The translations under genes and the position numbers were made by a program. The notes under the pieces were generated by a model. It ran no database searches and was not told the origin of the DNA. It saw only the letters and a list, made by a program, of their open reading frames with translations. From the NCBI GenBank assembly GCA_021783435.1, contig JAJXUC010000002.1:1-64000 (forward strand): DNA of 64,000 nt, in the 5' to 3' direction. Positions 9,326 to 18,477 of the stretch are shown here, in pieces; position 1 is the first letter of the stretch; each line of letters begins with the position of its first letter. The DNA comes from Pseudomonadota bacterium. Lineage in GTDB: Bacteria; Pseudomonadota; Gammaproteobacteria; Burkholderiales; Burkholderiaceae.

Positions 9326-10453
9326 ATGCTTCGCCCCGTCATGGCTCGACCACCCACCCGGCCCACAAGGCCCACGCCGACCCTTCCATCCCGCCGCGTG
9401 GCGCTGCGCACCATCTGTGGCCTGCTGGGCGGCGCATGGCTCCAGGGCCGGGCACTCGCCCAAACCGCAGCAGCCAGCACCAGTAGCAGCTCGCCGGCCC
9501 TGAGCTACAACGATTCGCCGCGCGCCGCTGCCCTTGCCGCTCAACTGGCACAGCAAACCGGGCTGGATGCGGCGTGGATTGGGACTCAGCTCGACCAGGC
9601 GCAATTCCAGCCCGTGGTGGCGCGGCTCATCATTCCGGGGCGACCGAGGCAGAAGAACTGGCGGGCGTACCGCAGCCGTTTCGTCGAGCCCATGCGCATT
9701 GGCGCGGGATCTGACTTCGCCCAGGAATTCGATGTCTGGCTGCGCAAGGCCGAGAGCCGCTTCGGCGTGCCGCGCAGCGTCATCGTCGGCATTCTCGGGG
9801 TGGAGACGATCTATGGCCGCAATATGGGCGGCTTTCGCGTGCTCGATGCCCTGGCGACACTGGCGCTGGACTTCCCGGCCGCCGCGCCCAAAGACCGCAG
9901 CCGTTACTTCGCCAGCCAGCTCGGCGACTATTTCCTGTGGTGCCGCGGCAGCGGCTTCGACCCGACGCAGGTGAAGGGCTCGTATGCCGGCGCCATCGGC
10001 ATGCCGCAGTTCATGCCGGGCAACATCTTGCGCTACGCACTGAACTTCGAGGGCGGCAGCAAGGTGGACATCATCAACAGCGCTGCCGACGCCATCGGCA
10101 GCGTCGGCAACTACCTGGCTGGCCATGGCTGGACGGCGGGGCAGCCGACACATTTTCAGTTGCTGGTGCCCAGCGGCATCGCGCCGGACACGCTCGCTCA
10201 ACTGCTGGCGCCCGACATCGTGCCGAGCTTCAGTGCACAGGACTTGCAAGCCGCCGGCCTGCCGCTGCTGCCTCAGGTGCTGGACTACCCGGGCAAGCTG
10301 GCGGTGGTGCAACTGCCCAACGCCGGCGCCAAGCCCGATTACATTCTCGGCACGGACAATTTTTACGTCGTCACCCGCTACAACCATTCGGCCTTCTATG
10401 CCTTGGCCGTGATCGAACTGGGGAACGCAGCCATGGCCGCCGCGCAGGGCTGA
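9326..10453 (+). CDS. mltB: MltB-type lytic murein transglycosylase
   Basis: This 375-residue protein of the MltB family (SLT domain 2, GH103) cleaves peptidoglycan glycan strands with formation of 1,6-anhydromuramic ends. The catalytic Glu160 lies in VGILGVETIYGRNMG, and the substrate-side motifs GSYAGAIGMPQFMPGN and YLAGHGW are present. The N-terminus carries SRR followed by a hydrophobic stretch and ALA (around residues 22-45), so it is exported, possibly by the Tat route. There is no lipobox, so it is probably soluble in the periplasm. Alternative start: ATG at 9341. It follows pelG in the same direction after 86 bases; a link to Pel secretion is possible but unproven. Confidence 0.88.
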   Translation: MLRPVMARPPTRPTRPTPTLPSRRVALRTICGLLGGAWLQGRALAQTAAASTSSSSPALSYNDSPRAAALAAQLAQQTGLDAAWIGTQLDQAQFQPVVARLIIPGRPRQKNWRAYRSRFVEPMRIGAGSDFAQEFDVWLRKAESRFGVPRSVIVGILGVETIYGRNMGGFRVLDALATLALDFPAAAPKDRSRYFASQLGDYFLWCRGSGFDPTQVKGSYAGAIGMPQFMPGNILRYALNFEGGSKVDIINSAADAIGSVGNYLAGHGWTAGQPTHFQLLVPSGIAPDTLAQLLAPDIVPSFSAQDLQAAGLPLLPQVLDYPGKLAVVQLPNAGAKPDYILGTDNFYVVTRYNHSAFYALAVIELGNAAMAAAQG

Positions 10454-10507
10454 GCAGCAATGAACGAGCATGAACCTTGCGCGGCACTCACCCCAGGATG
10501 AACCAGA

Positions 10508-10690
10508 ATGAACCTTGCGACACTCCTCAAACCTCTTGCCGCCCTTGTGTTGACAAGCATCACCCTGTCAGGCTGCGGCGTGTTGGCCGCTCCTTGCCGC
10601 GTGGCGTCCGCCGGTATCAAGATGGTGCCCGTTGTCGGACATGTGGCGGCTGCGCCCACCGATCTTTGCGCGGCAGTCATCGACCCCTGA
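10508..10690 (+). CDS. small lipoprotein, 60 residues
   Basis: This is a very short lipoprotein. Its signal peptide ends in the lipobox L-S-G-C (Cys23), and the mature part is only about 37 residues (GVLAAPCRVASAG.., ending DLCAAVIDP) with two more Cys that could form a disulphide. I recall similar short Cys-containing lipoproteins in Burkholderiales, but no function is known to me. It lies 54 bases after mltB in the same direction, so it may be co-transcribed. Asp is absent directly after the lipid Cys, so outer-membrane sorting is expected under the enterobacterial +2 rule. Confidence 0.7.
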   Translation: MNLATLLKPLAALVLTSITLSGCGVLAAPCRVASAGIKMVPVVGHVAAAPTDLCAAVIDP

Positions 10691-10727
10691 AGGCGACAGC
10701 CGCGCTTGCACGCACTGGCTCCCGGGC

Positions 10728-11648
10728 TCAAACAGCCGGCGCGACGCGGGGCCGCGCACGCAGGGCCACATGGATCCCGGCGAAGATCAGCGCCGCGCCA
10801 ATCAGGTGGTAGAGCGCGATCGCTTCGTGCAGGAACAGGTAGGACAGCACAGCGGCGAACACCGGCGCCAGATTGCCGAAATAGGCCGGAATTTGCGCTC
10901 CGGTCCGGGCCACTGCCGTGCCCCAGCAGACATAAGCCAGCAGCGAGGCGAGCAGGGCCACATAGCCGATGGCCAGCACCACCGGCATTGCCCAGTGGGT
11001 GCTTTCACCCAGACCCCAATGCTCGAATGCAGCGAACGGTGCGATGAACAAGCTGCCCCAGGCCATCTGCACGGTGAGCGAGGCAAAGGGAGTCAACCCC
11101 AGCGGGCGGCGGCGTAACTCCCAGGTGTAAAAGCCCCAGAGCAACACGGCCAGCAACATGATGAGGTCACCCGTGGCCAGGTGCAACTGCAGCAGATGGT
11201 CGATCCGCCCCTTGGTCACCACGACCACCACCCCGGCCACCGAAAGGGCCGCGCCCCACCAGGATGCGGGACCGATCGGTTCGCGGTAGAACGCCGCACC
11301 GATCAGCAGAATGAACACGGGTGCGGCCGAGGTGATGAGCGAGACGTTCAGCGGCGTGGTCGTGTGCAGCGCCACATATTGCATCGAGTTGTAGCAGGCG
11401 ACACCGAGAAACCCCATGCGAGCCAGCGGCTTCCAGTGCTGCAGCAGCAACGCGCGCTGCCGCCACAGACCCGGGCCCGTGAACAGCAGGGCCACCAGCA
11501 GGGCGAGGAACCAGCGGTCAAAGCTCAGCGCCAGCGGCGGAATCCGCCCCACCATGAGGCGCCCGACGACGGCGTTTCCGGCCCAGAGCAAAGGCGGCAG
11601 GATGAGCAGGAGCAACGTATTGACATCGAGTTTGACATGGGGGCGCAT
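10728..11648 (-). CDS. EamA/DMT-family transporter, 10 TM
   Basis: This 306-residue integral membrane protein contains two EamA repeats with about ten hydrophobic helices. Typical features are LLWAGNAVVGRLMVGRIPPLALSFDRW near the start, and SLITSAAPVFILLIGAAFYREPIG and NLAPVFAAVLSYLFLHEAI at the ends of the two repeats. DMT-family members export amino acids, nucleosides or other small metabolites; the substrate cannot be read from sequence. The start is set at the ATG giving MRPHVKLDVNTLLLL; the longer frame adds a non-conserved N-terminus. An AATAAT hexamer lies 6 bases before this ATG, with no Shine-Dalgarno between. It is convergent with the small lipoprotein gene. Confidence 0.85.
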   Translation of the reverse strand: MRPHVKLDVNTLLLLILPPLLWAGNAVVGRLMVGRIPPLALSFDRWFLALLVALLFTGPGLWRQRALLLQHWKPLARMGFLGVACYNSMQYVALHTTTPLNVSLITSAAPVFILLIGAAFYREPIGPASWWGAALSVAGVVVVVTKGRIDHLLQLHLATGDLIMLLAVLLWGFYTWELRRRPLGLTPFASLTVQMAWGSLFIAPFAAFEHWGLGESTHWAMPVVLAIGYVALLASLLAYVCWGTAVARTGAQIPAYFGNLAPVFAAVLSYLFLHEAIALYHLIGAALIFAGIHVALRARPRVAPAV

Positions 11649-11654
11649 CACGCC

Positions 11655-11660
11655 ATTATT
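11655..11660 (-). promoter_or_regulatory. candidate -10 box (AATAAT) just before the EamA gene
   Basis: On the minus strand AATAAT ends 6 bases upstream of the EamA start codon and no ribosome binding site is present. This arrangement would give an essentially leaderless transcript. The -35 region is unconvincing, so the call rests on position and composition alone. Confidence 0.3.
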
Positions 11661-11720
11661 CCAAGCCGGCGCGATGCCCGCACCATCGCTGCAACCCGGG
11701 CCGCAGGCAGGCAACTGTCT

Positions 11721-14399
11721 TCAGTCCGTCCCCTGCTCTGATGCACCAGGATTTGCCGCCATGGGCGGTGCCGGCCAGGCGGCGGCACTGGGCGGTTGCG
11801 GCGCGGATGTTTGCGGCCATGGCAGCTGCCAATAGCGCGGCTGCCTTGCGCGCCACGATTCCATCTCGGATGGATGCTCATCGCGCCACAGCAAGGCACC
11901 GTCTCGATCGGTGCGCAGCACCGGCAGACCGAGGTCGGCGTAGCGTTGCAGCACCTCGGCATGCGGATGGCCGTAGCTGTTCATGAACCCTGCTTGCACG
12001 ACGACCAGGCGCGGTGCCACTGCCTGGAGAAATTCGGCGCTGGACGAGCTTTTACTGCCGTGATGCGCCGCCAGCAGCAAGTCGACGCCGAGCGCATCGG
12101 CTGCCGGCCCGGCGGCAAGGGCGCGCTCCTGTGCGCGCTCGATGTCGCCCGTGAGCAGCAGGCTGCCATGCCCGCTGCTCACGCGCAGCACGCAGGAATG
12201 CGCGTTGGTGCGGTGCACAGGCGCGGGTTCGGCGGTGGCGGGGTGCAGCAGTTGGAAATCGACGCCGTTCCAAGTCCAACGCATGCCGGCGATGCAAGGC
12301 CGGGCACTGGCGTAGCCCATGGCCAACACGCGCTCTGCCGCGACCGAGCTGACGGCAGCCGTACCGGGATAGGCTCGCGCGATCGACGCCGCGCCGCCGA
12401 TGTGGTCGCTGTCTGCATGGCTGAGCACGACGCGGTCGAGCCGCCGCTCGCCCAGCGCGTGCAGCAGCGGCAACAGCACGCGCTCGCCCGCGTCGCTCTG
12501 CAGACCAAGCGTCGGCCCGGTGTCGAACAAGAGGGTGTGGTGCGCGGTGCGCACGATGACGCCCATGCCCTGCCCGACATCGGCGATCCAGGCCTCGACA
12601 TGGCCCTCGGCGGGTCGTTGTCCCGGGTTCAGCAGCAAGGGGATGACGAGCACAAGCCCCGGCACACGCAGGCGCCAAGGCCAGGGGAGCACCAAGGCCA
12701 GCACCCCGATAGCGGCAAGCGCCAACGCCGGCCATGCGGGCGTCGCCGCATGCCACTGAGCTTGCGGCCAGTTCGCCAGCCCGCCCAGCACGCGGGCCAG
12801 GCCTGCTTGTGCCCAGGCTGCTGCCTGCCACGCCCAGGCGTCCAGCGGCGCGGGCAGGAGCAAGCCCAGCACGGCGAGAGGCGCCACCCAAAGCGTGACC
12901 ACGGGGATGGCCACAGCATTGGCCAGCGGCGAGAGGATGGCGATCTGCTGGAAGAACAACAGCGTGAGCGGCGCCAGCGCCAGGGTCACGGCCCATTGCG
13001 AACGGCCCGCGGCACGAAGATGCGACCAAGCCCCCAGCATCAGCACATGCAGGCGTGACGGTGCAGGGGTGGTCATCGACGTGGCCGGTGCATCGGACTC
13101 CCTGGTGCCCGCAACCTCCGGACGCCGCTGGGCCGGATCCGCCAGGAACAAGATGCCCACGGCACAGAACGACAACCAGAAGCCCGCCTGCATCAACGCC
13201 CAGGGGTCCCACAACAACACGGCAAACAGCGCCCAGGACAGGGTCTGTCGCCAGCTGATGCGCAAGCCCGTCATGCGCAGCGACAGGCCGGCCGCCAGCA
13301 TCAGCAGGGTGCGTTGAGCCGGCACGCCAAAACCCGCCAGCAGGCAGTAGGCAGTGGCCGCCAGCAGGCCGAAGACCCCGGCCACCACGGGCGTAGGCAG
13401 CCACAGCGGCCCTGGGCGTCGCAAGTGGGCGGTGTGGCGCCAGACGAAGCCGGCCAGCCAGGCCGCCAGCCAGGCCAGCATGGTGATGTGCAGGCCCGAA
13501 ATGCTCATGAGATGCGCGACACCGGTGATGCGGTAGATGGTCCATTCGCGCGATGCAATGGCCGCCTGGTCCCCCAGCGCCAGGGCGGCGATGGTGCCTG
13601 CCTGCGGGTTACCCTCAAGCGCAGCATCGATGCGCGTTCGCAGGCGGTCGCGCAGCGATTGCAAGGCGAGATCGGCGCCGTCATGCAAATGACCGAGCGC
13701 CTTGGGGGGCTCGAAACGCCGCGCCTGGCTGACCGTGGCGGTCGCGCCGATGCCCTGTTCGAACAGCCACAACTCGGCATCGAAACCCGCCGGGTTGGCA
13801 GCGCCATGCACCGGTTTCAAGCGCAGCGGCAGGCGCCAGACTTCGCCGGGGTGGACCTGGGGAGCCTGGGCCGTTCCAGGGTCGTTCCCCGGGCTGACTT
13901 GCACCGGATCGTCGGCACGATCAGGCCGCTGGCGCGGCGCATGCCAGGAGACCAGGATACGCGAGGGAATGCCGGCTGCGGCATGCATGGGCCTGAAGAC
14001 GAAGCGTGTGCCATCGGCGCGACGCACCGGCAGGCTTTGCACCACGCCCTCGACCGTCACCACCTGACCCCACAAGGGCTCGGCCAGCCGATCGGCCAGC
14101 AACCCGCTGGCGCGCCAGCCCGTGGTGCCATAGCCCAGGGCTGCGGCCGCGACGAACAGCAGGATCGTTGGCAACCAGCGGTGAAGACCGCCCCGGCGTG
14201 ATGCGGGAACCTCGCCCGCTGGCTCTCGGCATGCCTGCTGGGTCGCCCGTGCGTTCTGGCGCAGTCGCGCCGCCAGCAAGCCGGATAACGCCACGGTGGC
14301 GGCACCAGCCAAAGCACCGTAGAGGTCTTCAGGCCAGAGCCGGGGCTGCTGCATTTGCAGCCAGCAGCCAAACAGCAGACCGAGGGCAAGGGTGGGCAT
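11721..14399 (-). CDS. comEC: ComEC/Rec2 DNA-uptake channel with metallo-beta-lactamase domain
   Basis: This polytopic protein of 892 residues from the ATG at 14399 (a GTG at 14411 would add four) is the inner-membrane channel for single-stranded DNA in natural transformation. The order is: N-terminal TM helices and a DUF4131 OB-like domain (~80-230), the Competence domain with SISGLHITML (~300) and many TM helices (~300-600), then a metallo-beta-lactamase domain (~605-840). The last carries the metal motif HADSDHIGG (His661 to His666) and AHHGSKSSSS, so the nuclease centre looks intact. An Ala/Pro-rich tail follows. No other competence gene is in the window. No clear ribosome site decides between the two starts. 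Confidence 0.9.
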   Translation of the reverse strand: MPTLALGLLFGCWLQMQQPRLWPEDLYGALAGAATVALSGLLAARLRQNARATQQACREPAGEVPASRRGGLHRWLPTILLFVAAAALGYGTTGWRASGLLADRLAEPLWGQVVTVEGVVQSLPVRRADGTRFVFRPMHAAAGIPSRILVSWHAPRQRPDRADDPVQVSPGNDPGTAQAPQVHPGEVWRLPLRLKPVHGAANPAGFDAELWLFEQGIGATATVSQARRFEPPKALGHLHDGADLALQSLRDRLRTRIDAALEGNPQAGTIAALALGDQAAIASREWTIYRITGVAHLMSISGLHITMLAWLAAWLAGFVWRHTAHLRRPGPLWLPTPVVAGVFGLLAATAYCLLAGFGVPAQRTLLMLAAGLSLRMTGLRISWRQTLSWALFAVLLWDPWALMQAGFWLSFCAVGILFLADPAQRRPEVAGTRESDAPATSMTTPAPSRLHVLMLGAWSHLRAAGRSQWAVTLALAPLTLLFFQQIAILSPLANAVAIPVVTLWVAPLAVLGLLLPAPLDAWAWQAAAWAQAGLARVLGGLANWPQAQWHAATPAWPALALAAIGVLALVLPWPWRLRVPGLVLVIPLLLNPGQRPAEGHVEAWIADVGQGMGVIVRTAHHTLLFDTGPTLGLQSDAGERVLLPLLHALGERRLDRVVLSHADSDHIGGAASIARAYPGTAAVSSVAAERVLAMGYASARPCIAGMRWTWNGVDFQLLHPATAEPAPVHRTNAHSCVLRVSSGHGSLLLTGDIERAQERALAAGPAADALGVDLLLAAHHGSKSSSSAEFLQAVAPRLVVVQAGFMNSYGHPHAEVLQRYADLGLPVLRTDRDGALLWRDEHPSEMESWRARQPRYWQLPWPQTSAPQPPSAAAWPAPPMAANPGASEQGTD

Positions 14400-14534
14400 G
14401 ATGAGCGACACTTGAATGTCTGCTCATTGTTGCATTTTGTTTCATCAATCTGCGCGAGCCTAGGTCGGGAACGCGCGCCTACGCACGGCGCATGCGCCGG
14501 GGCTGGCGTGAAAATCAGCGCCGGCCGGTCGAGC

Positions 14535-15128
14535 TCAGATCCGACCGTCGAGTCGTTGCCAAGGCAGCTCCCAGGCGCCGGACCGAAGCTTGTCCAGCCA
14601 GAAGGCGCCGATCACGGTTTTCACGTCGGTGATGCTGCCGTCGCGGACCCAGCCCAGCACCTCGGCGGGCGCAGCCTCGAAAACGTCGAGGAATTCATGC
14701 GCGTCGAGTTGCTGGCGGCCGGGGGTGAGGCCGCGCGCAAAAGCCAGGTGAATGGCTTCGTCGGAATAGGAAATGGCGTTGTTGATGCTGCCGATGTAGG
14801 CCCATTCGGCGGCGCTGTAGCCAGTCTCCTCGCGCAACTCGCGCTGGGCGCAGGCTTGCCAGCTTTCGCCGGGGTCGAGCTTGCCGGCCGGAAATTCGAT
14901 CATCACCCGGCGCATGGGCGTACGCCACTGCCGCTCCATCAGCACACAGCCGTTGTCCAGCAGTGGGATGACCATCACCGCACCCGAGTGCCTGATGTAC
15001 TCGCGCGTGGCCAGGGCACCGTCGGGAAGCCTGACCGTGTCGCGCCGGACATGGAGAAAATGACCGTCGAAGACCGGCTCGGTCGCGACCAGGGTTTCCC
15101 GCAGGTCGGGATGCTCGGCTTGGCTCAT
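14535..15128 (-). CDS. Nudix hydrolase, ADP-ribose pyrophosphatase type
   Basis: This 197-residue Nudix protein carries a complete Nudix box: G-x5-E-x7-R-E-L-R-E-E-T-G-Y in GKLDPGESWQACAQRELREETGY. The spacing and the upstream strand region (HFLHVRRDTVRLPDG..) are those of ADP-ribose/ADP-sugar pyrophosphatases, which hydrolyse ADP-ribose to AMP and ribose-5-phosphate. It starts 24 bases after the DUF2818 gene, so it is probably the last gene of the nuo transcript. A role in NADH breakdown-product clean-up next to complex I is an inference from context. Confidence 0.85.
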   Translation of the reverse strand: MSQAEHPDLRETLVATEPVFDGHFLHVRRDTVRLPDGALATREYIRHSGAVMVIPLLDNGCVLMERQWRTPMRRVMIEFPAGKLDPGESWQACAQRELREETGYSAAEWAYIGSINNAISYSDEAIHLAFARGLTPGRQQLDAHEFLDVFEAAPAEVLGWVRDGSITDVKTVIGAFWLDKLRSGAWELPWQRLDGRI

Positions 15129-15152
15129 GGCGGGCTTGCGAGGCTCGCGGAT

Positions 15153-15455
15153 TCAGTCTTCGATGCGACGCGAGAGGTAGCGCAGCACATAGCCGGGAAA
15201 GGCCAGCACCAGGAACATCGATGCCGAGACGGCATAGAACTCCCACTTCTGCGGGTAGATCTGGCCCAACCGCGATTCCAGCGCCAATGAGACACCGCCA
15301 ACGAGGAAATACATCACGATGACTTCAGCCAGGCGCACGAACCAGCCTTTCGGCTTCTTCAGCGGGAACACAAGAAAAAAACGATTGGAGAAAAACGGCA
15401 GGTTGGCGCCGATGAGGGCGAGCACCAAGACCAGCCAGACGGCGGAGGATTGCAT
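15153..15455 (-). CDS. DUF2818 small membrane protein
   Basis: This 100-residue protein has three or four hydrophobic segments (about residues 3-22, 40-58 and 74-92) and a basic C-terminus (YLSRRIED). It matches the DUF2818 family, which is typically found directly behind nuoN in betaproteobacteria, as here (30-base gap). Function is unknown. Its place in the operon suggests a link to complex I assembly or membrane insertion, but the sequence gives no direct evidence. Confidence 0.8.
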   Translation of the reverse strand: MQSSAVWLVLVLALIGANLPFFSNRFFLVFPLKKPKGWFVRLAEVIVMYFLVGGVSLALESRLGQIYPQKWEFYAVSASMFLVLAFPGYVLRYLSRRIED

Positions 15456-15485
15456 GTTGAAGTGAATTCCGTAGGGATACCTGGC

Positions 15486-16946
15486 TCAATGCAGGGTGTT
15501 GGCGATGGCTTGATAACACAGGGTCATCAGGCCACCGGGCAGGATGCCGAGTGCCAGCACGGCCAGGCCGTTCAGGGACATGAGGATCCAGGCCGCGGGT
15601 GATGCCTGAACGCGGTGCTCGCGCGTGGGCTGATCGAAATACATGGTCTTGACCATGCGCAGGTAGTAGTAGGCACCGACCACCGAAAGCACCACGGCCA
15701 GCACCACCAACCAGACACGGCCGGTGGCGAGCAGCACGGAGAGCACTTCGAACTTGGCGTAGAACCCGGCGAAGGGCGGCAGCCCGGCGAGTGAGAACAT
15801 CAGGAAGGTCATGATGCCGGCAAGCCAGGGATGGGACTTGCCGAGGCCGGCGAAATCGCGAATGTCCTCGGCTTCGAAACCCTGGTGGGCCATGAACATG
15901 ATGACACCAAAGGTGCCGAGCGTGGTGAGGACATAGATGACGAGGTAGAACATGGCCGCGCTGTAGGCGACCGAAGCGGAGATCCCGTTACCGTTGATCA
16001 TGCCCGACAGCAGGCCCAGCAGCATGAAACCGATTTGCGCGATGGTGGAGTAAGCCAACATGCGTTTGAGGTTGGTCTGTGCAATGGCCGCGAAGTTCCC
16101 GACGACGATGGAGAGCACCGCCAGCACCACCAGCATTTGCTGCCAGTCCATCGCCAGCGGGAACAAACCCTCCACCAGCAGCCGGATGGTCATGGCAAAC
16201 GCGGCCAGCTTGGGCGCAGCGCCGACCAGCAGGACCACTGCGGTCGGTGCCCCCTGATAGACGTCGGGGATCCACATGTGGAACGGTGCGGCACCGAGCT
16301 TGAAAGCCAGGCCCGAGACGATGAAGACGACGCCCATGACCAGGGCGGCTCGGCTCAATGGCTCGACTGCAATGGTCTTGAAGACCACGGCCAGGTCAAG
16401 CGAGCCGGTGGCGCCGTAAATCATGCTCATGCCGTAGAGCAGGAAGCCGGAAGCCAGCGCGCCGAGCACGAAATACTTCATCGCTGCTTCTGTGGCCAGG
16501 GCCGAGTCGCGCCGCAAGGCCACCAGCGCATACAACGACAAGGACAACAACTCGAGGCCGAGATAGATGATCAGCAGGTTGTTTCCCGAGATCATGATGA
16601 ACTGGCCGAGCAGCGCGAACAGCGAGAGACTGAACAATTCACCGCCCCACATGCCGCGATCGAGGGCGTAGCGTCGGGCGTAGATCAGGCTCATGCCGGT
16701 GGCCACGGTGGTGAACAGCTTGAGCAGCATGGCCATGGGGTCGACGATGACCATGCGCTGCATGGCGAACAGATCGAGGCCGGAGGCGTAGTAGGCACCG
16801 CTGGTCAACACCAGAGCCAGCATGGTGAACAGCGTCAGGCCGTAGGCCAGGCGATGATCCGCGTCCTTGACGAAGAGGTCGGCCAGCATGATCACGCAGG
16901 CCATGACCAGCAGAAAGATCTCGGGATAGATCGCAATCCAGTTCAT
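15486..16946 (-). CDS. nuoN: NADH-quinone oxidoreductase subunit N
   Basis: This 486-residue antiporter-like subunit of complex I has about 14 hydrophobic helices. The proton-translocation signature region is clear (YFVLGALASGFLLYGMSMIYGATGSLD, FKLGAAPFHMWIPDVYQGAPT with the conserved Lys and His, and MLAYSTIAQIGFMLLG). It belongs to the distal membrane arm and moves protons as quinone is reduced. It lies 12 bases after nuoM in the complete nuo operon. Confidence 0.97.
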   Translation of the reverse strand: MNWIAIYPEIFLLVMACVIMLADLFVKDADHRLAYGLTLFTMLALVLTSGAYYASGLDLFAMQRMVIVDPMAMLLKLFTTVATGMSLIYARRYALDRGMWGGELFSLSLFALLGQFIMISGNNLLIIYLGLELLSLSLYALVALRRDSALATEAAMKYFVLGALASGFLLYGMSMIYGATGSLDLAVVFKTIAVEPLSRAALVMGVVFIVSGLAFKLGAAPFHMWIPDVYQGAPTAVVLLVGAAPKLAAFAMTIRLLVEGLFPLAMDWQQMLVVLAVLSIVVGNFAAIAQTNLKRMLAYSTIAQIGFMLLGLLSGMINGNGISASVAYSAAMFYLVIYVLTTLGTFGVIMFMAHQGFEAEDIRDFAGLGKSHPWLAGIMTFLMFSLAGLPPFAGFYAKFEVLSVLLATGRVWLVVLAVVLSVVGAYYYLRMVKTMYFDQPTREHRVQASPAAWILMSLNGLAVLALGILPGGLMTLCYQAIANTLH

Positions 16947-16958
16947 GGGTGTAGCGCC

Positions 16959-18443
16959 TTACTGCAGTTTGGAGGCAGCCACATGCTGCAGGAGTTGGGT
17001 GACACTGGCTTGCATCGGGTCGGTGAAGAACTTGGGATACAGGCCAAACCACAGCACGGCGGCAGCGAGCAAGCCGAGAATGAAAAACTCGCGTGCGCCA
17101 ATGTCTTTCAGGGCGGCCACATGGTCGTTGGCCACCGGGCCGAAGAACACGCGTTTGACCATCCAGAGGGTGTAGCCTGCGGCGAGAACCAGAGTGGACG
17201 CGGCCAGCAGGCCCAGCCAGAAATTGCTCTTGACCGCGGCGAGAATGACCATCCATTCGCCGACGAAGCCACTGGTGCCCGGCAAGCCGGCATTGGCCAT
17301 GGCGAACAGTACGGCAAAGGCTGCGAAATGCGGCATTTTGCCGGTGACACCGCCGTAATCGGCGATGTTGCGGGTGTGCATGCGGTCGTACAGCACGCCG
17401 ATGCTCATGAACATGGCACCGGAGACGAAGCCGTGGGAAATCATCTGCACAAGTCCGCCCTGCACGCTGAGGTCGGAGAAAAGAAAAAACCCGAGGGTGA
17501 CGAAACCCATGTGCGCAATCGAGGAGTAAGCCACCAACTTCTTCATGTCGGTCTGCACCATGGCGACAAGGCCGATATAGATGACGGCGATGATGGACAG
17601 GGCGATGATGACCGAGGCGAGTTCATGGCTGGCGTCGGGCACGATCGGCAGCACGAAGCGCACGAAGCCGTATCCGCCGAGCTTGAGCATGATGGCCGCC
17701 AGCACGATGGAGCCGCCGGTGGGGGCTTCGACGTGGGCATCGGGCAGCCAGGTGTGGACCGGCCACATCGGAATCTTCACGGCGAAGGCAAAGAAGAAGG
17801 CGATGAAAAGCAGGATTTGCGCCGTGCTCGACAGCGGCACCGTGTACCAGTCGAGGATGTTGAAACTGCCGCCGGACTGGAAGTAGAGGTAGATGAGCGC
17901 CACCAGCATCAGCAACGAACCGAGTAGCGTGTAGAGGAAGAATTTGAACGCCGCATACACCCGGCGCGGCCCCCCCCAGATGCCGATGATGAGGTACATC
18001 GGAATCAGGGTTGCTTCAAAAAACACATAGAAGAGGATGCCGTCGAGCGCGCAGAACACCCCGATCATCAACCCCGAGAGAATGAGAAAAGACGCCATGT
18101 ACAGGCCGACGCGCTCGGTGATGATCTGCCAGCCGGCGATCACCGTGATGAAGGTGATGAAGGCGGTGAGCGGAATGAACCACAGCGAGATGCCGTCGAT
18201 GCCGAGGTGGTAGTGGATGTTGAACGGCTCGATCCAGGGCGCGCGCTCGACGAACTGCATGCTGGCGGATGTGGTATCGAAACCGGTGATCAGCGGAACG
18301 GTGACGAGCAGACTGACCAGGGCGCCGACCAGCGCCAGCCAGCGCATGGCCGGAGCGTTGGTGTCGCGCCCGAGCAGCAGGATGAGGATGCCGAAGGCGA
18401 TGGGCGTCCAGATGGACAGGCTCAGCAAGGGGAGCGATTGCAT
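16959..18443 (-). CDS. nuoM: NADH-quinone oxidoreductase subunit M
   Basis: This 494-residue antiporter-like membrane subunit has diagnostic stretches FFEATLIPMYLIIGIWGG (conserved Glu in TM5), FAFAVKIPMWPVHTWLPDAHVEAPTGGSIVLAA and KLVAYSSIAHMGFVTLG. These carry the Lys/Glu residues of the proton channel. Length is normal for the family. It is flanked by nuoL and nuoN with short gaps. Confidence 0.97.
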   Translation of the reverse strand: MQSLPLLSLSIWTPIAFGILILLLGRDTNAPAMRWLALVGALVSLLVTVPLITGFDTTSASMQFVERAPWIEPFNIHYHLGIDGISLWFIPLTAFITFITVIAGWQIITERVGLYMASFLILSGLMIGVFCALDGILFYVFFEATLIPMYLIIGIWGGPRRVYAAFKFFLYTLLGSLLMLVALIYLYFQSGGSFNILDWYTVPLSSTAQILLFIAFFFAFAVKIPMWPVHTWLPDAHVEAPTGGSIVLAAIMLKLGGYGFVRFVLPIVPDASHELASVIIALSIIAVIYIGLVAMVQTDMKKLVAYSSIAHMGFVTLGFFLFSDLSVQGGLVQMISHGFVSGAMFMSIGVLYDRMHTRNIADYGGVTGKMPHFAAFAVLFAMANAGLPGTSGFVGEWMVILAAVKSNFWLGLLAASTLVLAAGYTLWMVKRVFFGPVANDHVAALKDIGAREFFILGLLAAAVLWFGLYPKFFTDPMQASVTQLLQHVAASKLQ

Positions 18444-18477
18444 AGGTTGGGAACGTTAGCCGCAGGCCTTGTTGGAT

